This document shows, piece by piece, positions 1-5,778 of a stretch of DNA of 64,000 bases. Location of the stretch: NCBI GenBank assembly GCA_017411385.1, contig JAFQQF010000023.1, positions 1 to 64,000 on the forward strand, read 5' to 3'. The notes below the pieces were generated by a model. The model saw nothing but the letters and a program-made list of their open reading frames with translations, made no database searches and was not told the DNA's origin. Each line of letters starts with the position of its first letter. The first letter of the stretch is position 1. The position numbers and the translations under genes were made by a program. This DNA is from Ruminococcus sp. Its GTDB lineage: Bacteria; Bacillota; Clostridia; Oscillospirales; Acutalibacteraceae.

Positions 1-150
1 ATTCGCCTTGTTGCTGATATTTCTGAGATAGGTCAGACAGATGAAACCGAGTCTAAGCCTAAGTCTGTAAGGGAAAGAAAGCACAGACGCAAGAAGCATC
101 AGAGTAACGATGACCACAATGATGATGGCGGTATGCAGATGAGTATGTAA
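1..150 (+). CDS. C-terminal end of an unidentified protein (mobile-element gene?)
   Basis: An open frame runs from base 1 to a TAA at 148-150 and gives 49 residues. The tail is very basic and then Asp/Asn/His-rich (RERKHRRKKH followed by NDDHNDDGG), with no domain I can recognise. It lies just upstream of an integrase in the same orientation, so by position it could be the end of a mobilisation or relaxase gene of the same element. That is inference from context only. The start lies outside the window. Confidence 0.4.
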   Translation: MRLVADISEIGQTDETESKPKSVRERKHRRKKHQSNDDHNDDGGMQMSM

Positions 151-151
151 T

Positions 152-164
152 TTGTCTGGATATT
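152..164. repeat. 13-bp direct repeat, left copy
   Basis: TTGTCTGGATATT occurs here, directly after the stop codon at 150, and again at 1149-1161. In both places a similar AAAAGTT-type stretch follows 4-6 bases later. The two copies bracket the backward membrane-protein gene with its own promoter and terminator, which suggests that unit was inserted as cargo. Confidence 0.6.
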
Positions 165-183
165 CTCAAAAGTTTGCAGTAAA

Positions 184-217
184 AACACCGCATAAACAAG
201 ATTAGGTTTATGCGGTG
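184..217 (-). terminator. Rho-independent terminator of the 234-1088 gene
   Basis: A perfect 13-bp stem (arms 184-196 and 205-217, ACACCGCATAAAC and its complement) has an 8-nt loop. On the minus strand it is followed by TTTTACT. The plus side lacks a U-tract, so it serves the minus-strand gene. Confidence 0.85.
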
Positions 218-233
218 TGAAGATATGGGTTTA

Positions 234-1088
234 TTAGTTTGCATTGAATAGCTCGTATAACATTTCAGATTCTTTTTCGTTAAGACCTTTTTCTTCTATA
301 ATATACTCAAGATTGTCTATTCCGTCGTAGTCTATATCTTCGGAATTAAGCTTTGATTTGATGTCCAGAAGCATATCAAGTGTTTCAGTGTGTGCTCCGT
401 CACCAAACGGTTTGAATTTGCTATAATCAAATTTAAAATTCTTCTTATTATTGGTAGCGAACTCTATACTGACTTCCCAATAGCTTCTGGAATACTTACC
501 ACCTAAGTGATAATATGCTTTGAGTGTTGTGGACTCAATTTCATCAATGGTGTATTCGGATTTTTTGACATTTACGATATTGTATTGTTGTATGGTAACA
601 TCATCTGTAAGACATTTTCTTCCGCAAAATGAAAAGCCCAATGGAATAAGAGTTAATACAAGTATCCCTAAAATTAAGATACACTTTGTTTTACGCCATC
701 GTTTTTCGGAAGGCTTTACATATACTTCAGGCTTGTTTCTCATGAAAAGAGGATATTTTGCTTTGTACATTGGCGGTCCGTATGTAATTCCCTTTTTGCC
801 AAAGATAGGTGTTTTTGAATACATACAGCTCGAAAGTGATATGAATCCAAAAAGCAGAATGAATATCAGGAAGGGCAAAAACAAAAGATCTGCGATTGTT
901 CCTTCGTATGCAATAACTGTCTTGTCAGAGAAAGCAATCAGGTGTTTGATTACATCGAGCAGAACTCCAAGGATAAAACAAGCGATGAAGCTTATAACCA
1001 TAAGAGTGATATAAATGAATCTATCTAATGTAGATAAAGGCGGCATTGGTGCCTTGTGTTTTTTCTCCTTTTTTCTTTGTTTAGCCAT
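234..1088 (-). CDS. Hypothetical membrane protein with three predicted membrane segments
   Basis: The 284-residue protein has a Lys-rich N-terminus, hydrophobic segments near residues 24-46, 67-90 and 134-152, and a soluble, acidic C-terminal half of about 130 residues that I do not recognise. I chose ATG 1086-1088 rather than an upstream ATG at 1112 because GGAGGT lies 6 nt before it; the upstream ATG overlaps the ribosome site and the -10 box. The gene has its own strong promoter and terminator and points opposite to the integrase, the layout of a self-contained cargo gene inside an integrated element. The function is unknown. Confidence 0.7.
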   Translation of the reverse strand: MAKQRKKEKKHKAPMPPLSTLDRFIYITLMVISFIACFILGVLLDVIKHLIAFSDKTVIAYEGTIADLLFLPFLIFILLFGFISLSSCMYSKTPIFGKKGITYGPPMYKAKYPLFMRNKPEVYVKPSEKRWRKTKCILILGILVLTLIPLGFSFCGRKCLTDDVTIQQYNIVNVKKSEYTIDEIESTTLKAYYHLGGKYSRSYWEVSIEFATNNKKNFKFDYSKFKPFGDGAHTETLDMLLDIKSKLNSEDIDYDGIDNLEYIIEEKGLNEKESEMLYELFNAN

Positions 1089-1110
1089 AGTGATACCTCC
1101 AATATATTCC

Positions 1111-1139
1111 ATTATATCACTATTTAGGTGTTTTGTCTA
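1111..1139 (-). promoter_or_regulatory. Sigma-A type promoter for the 234-1088 gene
   Basis: On the minus strand TAGACA (1134-1139) and TATAAT (1111-1116) are separated by exactly 17 bp, followed by the GGAGGT site and ATG of the membrane protein. Confidence 0.8.
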
Positions 1140-1148
1140 TTAGGTTTA

Positions 1149-1161
1149 TTGTCTGGATATT
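1149..1161. repeat. 13-bp direct repeat, right copy
   Basis: Second copy of TTGTCTGGATATT (first at 152-164). It lies between the promoter of the backward membrane gene and the integrase ribosome site. Confidence 0.6.
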
Positions 1162-1209
1162 AGTGAAAAGTTGTGATATGTTGTGTGCTTGAAAAGGAGA
1201 TGATATGAA

Positions 1210-2430
1210 ATGTCAGTAAGACGAATAAAGACAAATGGTAATATACATCAGAGAAAAGACACAGGAGATTACATAGGTGTGGTCTGGTATGTGGATGATG
1301 ATGGTAAGGATAAGCGAAAGAGTTTCTCGGCAAAGACCAAGTCTGAAGTACAGCAGAAGATAACTAACTACATAGCAGAGTTCAATCAGTCAGTTGAAGA
1401 AAGCGATGAGTCAAGGAAGAAACTAAAGGACAGTATGCAAAGCTGGCTTGAGGTTTTCAAGTTTCCTTCGGTTGAAAGAACTACCTACGACAGACTTGAA
1501 AGCACCGCAAGAATCCATGTGTACCCTGCTCTTGGGGACAAGATTGTCAGCACTATAAAGGCAGCTGACATCAAAAAGCTTCTCAATGATAAGATGAATG
1601 ATGGTTACGCTTACAGTACGGTCAAGAAAATTCATGGAATCATAGGCGAGTATTTCAAGTTCCTCATCGAGCAAGAGTACATAGAAAAGAACCCTATGCG
1701 TAGTGTGCCTATGATAAAGAAACCGAACTTCATGGCAGCTCAGGGCAAAAAGAATCTCCCCACCTGTGACACAGTAGTGGTGTTCACAGATGAGGAGATA
1801 CAAAAGTTTAAAGAAGAATGTGTCAGGACATGGGGAACAGGCAAGAGGATGTATCAGCAGTCAGCGGCATACATCCTTATGCTGAACACAGGGTTGAGGA
1901 CAGGAGAATTACTCGGACTTCTGAACAGTGACATCGACCTTGAAAACAGAGTTCTGCATATAAACCAAGCTGTGAAAGAGGTGCAGAAAAGAGATGGTGT
2001 AGAGTTTGAATCAGGTAGAGAGATTGAGGTTGGCAAGCCTAAGACTGCTACGAGTAAGAGAACAGTACCTCTTAACAACACCGCTGTTGAGGCAATAAAA
2101 GAGCTCAGAGCAGAGTTTTATTTCGGTGAGGACAGTCCCCTGGTCTGTGACAGTAAGGGCAACTACACGAAACCAAGCAACCTCAGAAAGAGGTATTACC
2201 GAATACTTGAAGCAGCAGGTATTGAACAAAAGGGTTTGCATTCACTCAGACATACCTTCGCAACCAATCTTGTGAATGGTGTCAAACAACCTGACGGTAC
2301 AATAAAGTGCCTCACACCAAGACAAGCAGGTGACCTTCTCGGACACAGTACCTCGCAGATAACCGAAATGTATTATGTGAAAAGAGATAACTCAAGGCTT
2401 GTGGGTATAACGGATAGTTTTGAGATATAG
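1210..2430 (+). CDS. Tyrosine-type site-specific integrase
   Basis: This 406-residue phage-integrase-family recombinase inserts and excises a mobile element by strand exchange at an att site. The order is an N-terminal AP2-like arm-binding region (about 10-55), a SAM-like core-binding domain (about 70-165) and a catalytic domain from about 190. All catalytic residues are visible: Arg230 in TGLRTGE, Lys278, His344-x-x-Arg347 in LHSLRHTFA, His379 in LLGHS, and Tyr388 nine residues later. It therefore looks intact. The ATG at 1210 has GGAGA 9 nt upstream. The nearest candidate target is the tRNA-Trp 3' end at 4424-4444, 2 kb downstream and duplicated, which fits an element whose int gene lies near one end. 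The pairing of this enzyme with that site is inferred. Confidence 0.95.
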   Translation: MSVRRIKTNGNIHQRKDTGDYIGVVWYVDDDGKDKRKSFSAKTKSEVQQKITNYIAEFNQSVEESDESRKKLKDSMQSWLEVFKFPSVERTTYDRLESTARIHVYPALGDKIVSTIKAADIKKLLNDKMNDGYAYSTVKKIHGIIGEYFKFLIEQEYIEKNPMRSVPMIKKPNFMAAQGKKNLPTCDTVVVFTDEEIQKFKEECVRTWGTGKRMYQQSAAYILMLNTGLRTGELLGLLNSDIDLENRVLHINQAVKEVQKRDGVEFESGREIEVGKPKTATSKRTVPLNNTAVEAIKELRAEFYFGEDSPLVCDSKGNYTKPSNLRKRYYRILEAAGIEQKGLHSLRHTFATNLVNGVKQPDGTIKCLTPRQAGDLLGHSTSQITEMYYVKRDNSRLVGITDSFEI

Positions 2431-2507
2431 TTCGCCATGGTAGGGTTCCTTGAAAATAGTATTGTATTGTGCTAAAATGAACTGAGAATTATTCAGGAGT
2501 GTAGGCT

Positions 2508-3242
2508 GTGGATATTTTAAGCAGAGTATATGATTTGATAACAGCATATAGAAATGGTTTACTTGGCGGAGAGAAAATGCCCGAGGATGAGAATCCCAAT
2601 CTTGAAAGAAGCAGTAAAGAGAATTATATGTATTTTACCCTTCCTATGGCTCTTAACTATCAGAGAAACTCTTATACCCTTTGGGAATGTACCAATAAAA
2701 TGTATTCCGATAATAACGCCAGGGCTGTATTTGACAGTAAATCGGTTCTTAAAATGAGTGATGATGAACTTAGAGAGTACCTTATAAAATATAGGGTGGC
2801 ATTGCAACCTAATAAGCAACCAATAATTTGGAGAAAGATTTGTGAAACTGTAGAAGATAAGCTTGGTGGAGATATTCGGAATTTGTTTGCGATGAACGGA
2901 TATTCTGTGTCAGCGGTAAAAGAGTATATCGCTAAAAATAAGAAAAATTTTCCTTACCTTGGCGGTAACAAAATCTGTAATTACTGGCTCTATGTTATGG
3001 AGCAGTATACTGATGTTGAGTTTACCGATAGAGAAAATATCACTGTTGCACCTGATACTCATGTTGTACAGGCAAGTGTGAAATTGGGAGTAATATCAGA
3101 GAATGAAGCAAAGCTTTCGAATGTGCAGATTTTAGTTGCTGAGCGTTGGAAAGAAATACTTAAAGATACTGACCTTGTGCCTATTGATGTACATACTCCT
3201 ATGTGGCTTTGGAGTAGAGGAAAGTTTACAGTGGATATCTAG
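2508..3242 (+). CDS. HhH-GPD (endonuclease III/AGOG)-like protein, putative DNA glycosylase
   Basis: This protein of 244 residues begins with GTG, with AGGAG 8 nt upstream. Two stretches resemble the catalytic signature of helix-hairpin-helix DNA glycosylases: a hairpin-like segment with a following lysine (PYLGGNK, 149-155) and, about 30 residues later, PDTHVVQASVKLG (182-194), which parallels the VDTH...R of endonuclease III, where the Asp is catalytic. A conserved-looking C-terminal patch, DVHTPMWLWSRG (227-238), follows. No iron-sulfur cysteine cluster is seen. It sits 25 bp upstream of a methyltransferase, so the two may be co-transcribed cargo. The fold assignment is my reading of two short motifs and could be wrong; otherwise it is a hypothetical protein. 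Confidence 0.5.
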   Translation: MDILSRVYDLITAYRNGLLGGEKMPEDENPNLERSSKENYMYFTLPMALNYQRNSYTLWECTNKMYSDNNARAVFDSKSVLKMSDDELREYLIKYRVALQPNKQPIIWRKICETVEDKLGGDIRNLFAMNGYSVSAVKEYIAKNKKNFPYLGGNKICNYWLYVMEQYTDVEFTDRENITVAPDTHVVQASVKLGVISENEAKLSNVQILVAERWKEILKDTDLVPIDVHTPMWLWSRGKFTVDI

Positions 3243-3267
3243 ATTTTAGTAAGGAAGTTGTGTTGAA

Positions 3268-4017
3268 ATGAACGAGAAAAAGTTTGATTCTAAGGGTGGT
3301 GTGTATGTGAAAGGCAGACCTGCATACCCTGAGAAGATGTTTGAATATTTGCTTGATAAAAAGGTCATAACTCCTAATACAATTGTAGCTGATGTCGGTT
3401 CAGGAACAGGTATATTTACCTCACAGATAGCTCCATTGGTAAGCAAAGTTTTTGCAATAGAACCTAACGCGGATATGCGAACAAAGGCAGAAATGTGCTT
3501 CGGTGAGTATGCAAATATAACTTCTGTAAATGGTACTGCCGAAAATACAACCCTTAATAAAAACTCGGTTGATTTGATAACAGTTGCCCAGGCTTTCCAT
3601 TGGTTTGATAGAGTTTCCTTTAAGAGTGAATGCAAAAGCATACTAAATGGCACAGGCAAAGTGTTCCTTGTTTGGAATGACAGAGATACTAATGCTCAAG
3701 TTATCAAAGATAATTTTGAAGTAAACAAGAGATACTGTCCCAACTTCAAAGGCTCATCAAACGGCATTGATTTCTCAAAGGATGGATTCAAGGACTTTTT
3801 TGAAGGGGACTTTGAGCTTATAGAATTTGAGAATAACTTTGTGTATGATAAAGAAGCTTTTGTATTGCGTAATCTGTCATCGTCTTATGCACCGAAGGTG
3901 GGGGATGAATGTTACGATGATTATGTAAAAGCAATCACAGAAGTTTTTGATAAGCATAGCGTAAATGGAGTAGTGGATTATCCATACATAACTCGTTGTT
4001 ACATTGGTAAAGTATAA
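3268..4017 (+). CDS. Class I SAM-dependent methyltransferase
   Basis: A 249-residue protein with a Rossmann-type methyltransferase fold. Motif I is VADVGSGTGIF (40-50), the acidic motif II is AIEPNADM (63-70), and AQAFHWFD (107-114) corresponds to the post-II region typical of the UbiE/Methyltransf_11 group. The N-terminal KGRPAYPEKM stretch is also usual in this family. The substrate cannot be read from the sequence. The ATG at 3268 has AAGGAAG about 10 nt upstream. The gene follows the HhH-like gene by 25 bp and is followed by a terminator at 4132. It lies in the integrase-side end of the element and is probably cargo. Confidence 0.88.
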   Translation: MNEKKFDSKGGVYVKGRPAYPEKMFEYLLDKKVITPNTIVADVGSGTGIFTSQIAPLVSKVFAIEPNADMRTKAEMCFGEYANITSVNGTAENTTLNKNSVDLITVAQAFHWFDRVSFKSECKSILNGTGKVFLVWNDRDTNAQVIKDNFEVNKRYCPNFKGSSNGIDFSKDGFKDFFEGDFELIEFENNFVYDKEAFVLRNLSSSYAPKVGDECYDDYVKAITEVFDKHSVNGVVDYPYITRCYIGKV

Positions 4018-4131
4018 ATACATTTTTCATTCCCCTGCTAAACTCCTGCTGCAGAGCGGTATACAAACAGTATGATGTGTTTTATATTAATATATAGTCA
4101 CAGTATGGGATAAATCCGAATAGAAACAATG

Positions 4132-4163
4132 AAAGCCGTTTTAACGAGAGTTAAAGCGGCTTT
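4132..4163 (+). terminator. Rho-independent terminator after the methyltransferase gene
   Basis: A 14-bp stem (4132-4145 with 4150-4163, one G-T pair) closes a GAGA tetraloop and is followed by a short TTTTGA tract. It is the first strong hairpin after the stop at 4017. The 114 bp between them contain nothing else I can name. Confidence 0.7.
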
Positions 4164-4176
4164 TGACATAAAAGAA

Positions 4177-4205
4177 ACAGGACACCACGAAATGTGATGT
4201 CCTGT
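4177..4205 (-). terminator. Terminator-like hairpin beside the first tRNA-end copy
   Basis: ACAGGACA (4177-4184) pairs with TGTCCTGT (4198-4205), with an inner CAC/GTG. The minus strand continues TTTCTTTT. It sits directly after the first copy of the tRNA-Trp 3' end, as the true tRNA terminator does for the second copy. Confidence 0.6.
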
Positions 4206-4206
4206 G

Positions 4207-4227
4207 TTTTGGCAGGGGCAGAAGGAC
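4207..4227. repeat. Left copy of a tRNA-Trp 3'-end direct repeat (att-like)
   Basis: The 21 bases here, including GGCAGGGGCAGAAGGAC, recur exactly at 4424-4444. Eighteen of them are the 3' end of the tRNA-Trp gene. Identity stops sharply at both ends. A short exact copy of a tRNA 3' end is the usual core of a tyrosine-integrase attachment site. Confidence 0.7.
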
Positions 4228-4373
4228 ACAAATCCGCTTTTTGGCGGATTTGCACTGCTTGACGACCAAAATCTTGTGGATTTTGGTACCCGTCTTCGCA
4301 CCTTGCACCTAAAAAACAGTCCCCCGGACTATTTTTTTGACGGTGCAAGCCCACTTTGGGTTCAAGTCCTTCA
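4221..4373. other. Hairpin-dense insert bounded by GAAGGAC/GTCCTTC
   Basis: Between GAAGGAC (4221) and its complement GTCCTTC (ending 4373) lies a run of nested hairpins: CAAATCCGC/GCGGATTTG, ACCAAAATC/GATTTTGGT, CTTGCACC/GGTGCAAG enclosing AGTCC/GGACT, and CCCA/TGGG. GGGTTCAAGTCCTTC near the right end is the T-arm of tRNA-Trp in inverted orientation relative to the gene. No coding frame is convincing. I do not recognise it as a known RNA family; it may be a small folded mobile unit or an att-associated structure. Confidence 0.5.
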
Positions 4374-4396
4374 ATATTCCAAGTGAAAATAAAAAC

Positions 4397-4416
4397 GACC
4401 ATCCGTGTGGATGGTC
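4397..4416 (-). terminator. tRNA-Trp terminator
   Basis: GACCATCC and GGATGGTC pair around a 4-base loop. On the minus strand the stem is followed by GTTTTTATTTT. It begins 11 nt after the CCA end of the tRNA. Confidence 0.85.
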
Positions 4417-4423
4417 ATCTTTA

Positions 4424-4444
4424 TTTTGGCAGGGGCAGAAGGAC
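4424..4444. repeat. Right copy of the tRNA-Trp 3'-end direct repeat (att-like)
   Basis: Exact 21-base partner of 4207-4227; 18 bases lie within the intact tRNA-Trp gene. The tRNA 3' end points left, so an element inserted here would occupy the sequence to the left, where the integrase gene is. Confidence 0.7.
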
Positions 4445-4502
4445 TTGAACCCTCGGCACGCGGTTTTGGAGACCGCTGCTCTACCAACTGAGCTATACCC
4501 CT
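4427..4502 (-). tRNA. tRNA-Trp (CCA anticodon)
   Basis: The 76-nt transcript begins AGGGGTA, pairs with TGCCCCT in the acceptor stem, has the D-loop AGCTCAGTTGGTAGAGC, an anticodon loop CTCCAAA (anticodon CCA), a T-arm with GGTTCAAGTCC and an encoded CCA. All stems close, with a G-T in the acceptor and T stems. It has a promoter at 4563-4591 and a terminator at 4397-4416. Confidence 0.96.
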
Positions 4503-4988
4503 ATGTATGATTTGTGTGGTACAAGCCGTGACTTTTGTTATCTGCCGACTTGCGACTAGATTATATTATCACGAAGTGGAGTGTGTGTCAAGAGTTTTCT
4601 TTGTGTTCTTCAGAAATTCGTCAGGAATAAATACTCGTAACGAATGGTGTTGATGTTTGAAACGTGAACAATATTCACAGCCTCTTCAAATAGAGAGGCG
4701 TTCTTATTTGTTTGAGTTGGGTGGGTTTTGGATGTATAAACAAGAAAGGTTTATTGTTTTGACGTGGTCCTATGCACACTTTTGTTTAGCTTGCTTGTTT
4801 TTGAGAGCTTTTATATGGTTTGGTGATGAAAGTGTGGTATGCAGAATTTGTTATTTGCTGATTTTTACTTTTGATGTTTGCAGGGGATGAGAATTGCTCT
4901 TAGTGGGGGCTAATATGTATGCTGAAAAGAATGAGAAGTAATTGGATGGTTTGTTTGCTGACTTGCTTTAAGCTGTTTTCATTATGTA
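4503..4988. other. Intergenic, no supported gene
   Basis: This AT-rich stretch separates tRNA-Trp from the two-component operon. Apart from the tRNA promoter and a weak GCCTCT/AGAGGC hairpin (4680-4699) I see nothing in it. A 77-codon open frame at 4657-4890 has no ribosome site and reads as low-complexity hydrophobic sequence, so I do not call it. Confidence 0.6.
4563..4591 (-). promoter_or_regulatory. Promoter of tRNA-Trp
   Basis: On the minus strand a perfect TTGACA (4586-4591) is 17 bp from TAATAT (4563-4568), about 60 bp upstream of the mature tRNA 5' end. A better TATAAT overlaps it but at an unfavourable 20-bp spacing. Confidence 0.65.
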
Positions 4989-5047
4989 TTCTTAATCAAT
5001 TCTTAATCTTTTTGCATCTTTATTCTTAATCGGCTATGGTTTATAAT
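4989..5047 (+). promoter_or_regulatory. Promoter with three TTCTTAATC operator repeats
   Basis: TTCTTAATC occurs at 4989-4997, 5000-5008 and 5023-5031, that is, 11 and 23 bp apart (one and two helical turns). TATAAT is at 5042-5047, and the third repeat overlaps the poor -35 region (TTTATT, 5019-5024). This is the arrangement expected for an OmpR/PhoB-type activator, and the first gene downstream is such a regulator, so autoregulation is likely. The regulator-site match is inferred. Confidence 0.7.
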
Positions 5048-5073
5048 TATTGCTGAAAGGGGATGCATTAATT

Positions 5074-5778
5074 TTGACTTATAACATTCTGATTTGTGAT
5101 GACGAGCAGGATATTATCAATGCTCTTAAAATATATCTTTCAAGCGGTAATTATGAATTCTTTGAGGCTCATACCGGGGTTGAAGCGTTGGGTGTGTTGG
5201 AAGCTCAGGAAATTCACATTGTGCTTTTGGATGTAATGATGCCTGTGCTTGACGGGATTTCTACATTATCGCAGATTCGCAAGGTTAGCAATGTTCCTGT
5301 TATTCTGCTTACTGCAAAAAGCGAGGATGCGGATATTATTTTGGGGCTTGACGTTGGGGCGGATGACTACATAACAAAGCCCTTCAGTCCTGTGGAGGTT
5401 GCGGCTCGGGTTCGGTCCCAGCTGAGAAGATATATGCACCTTGGAGGCAGTGAGGTGCATTCCGATAAATATATTGTTGGTGGAATCGAGCTTGATGACC
5501 GTACTAAGGTTGTGACTCTTGACGGAGATGCGGTGGCGCTGACTCCTAAGGAATACGAAATCCTGAAGCTTCTTATTTCCAATCCCGACAAGGTTTTTTC
5601 TCCAAAGGAAATCTATACAAGTGTGTGGAAGGAAGCATGTGTGGGAACAAGTGAAAATACTGTGGCGGTGCACATCAGGCATCTTCGCGAGAAGCTGGAA
5701 ATTAACCCTGCACAGCCCAGATATCTGAAGGTTGTGTTCGGTCAAGGATATAAAATGGAAAGGGGTAAAGGTGTATGA
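5074..5778 (+). CDS. OmpR-family response regulator
   Basis: This 234-residue two-domain regulator has a receiver domain (about 3-120) with acidic pocket Asp9-Asp10, phosphoacceptor Asp53 in LLDVMMP, and the Lys in ITKPF. A winged-helix DNA-binding domain (about 130-230) carries LTPKEYEILKLL and HIRHLREKLE. I place the start at TTG 5074 (AAAGGGG 11 nt upstream) because it gives the normal YNILICDDE N-terminus; an in-frame TTG at 5050 would add eight residues and use the ribosome site as coding sequence. It overlaps the kinase gene by 4 nt (ATGA). The operator repeats just upstream suggest it controls its own operon. The regulon is unknown. Confidence 0.93.
   Translation: MTYNILICDDEQDIINALKIYLSSGNYEFFEAHTGVEALGVLEAQEIHIVLLDVMMPVLDGISTLSQIRKVSNVPVILLTAKSEDADIILGLDVGADDYITKPFSPVEVAARVRSQLRRYMHLGGSEVHSDKYIVGGIELDDRTKVVTLDGDAVALTPKEYEILKLLISNPDKVFSPKEIYTSVWKEACVGTSENTVAVHIRHLREKLEINPAQPRYLKVVFGQGYKMERGKGV

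Noticed and set aside
4657..4890. A 77-codon open frame between tRNA-Trp and the two-component operon
   Set aside because: No ribosome site, no promoter in place, composition like random AT-rich sequence, and no recognisable motif.
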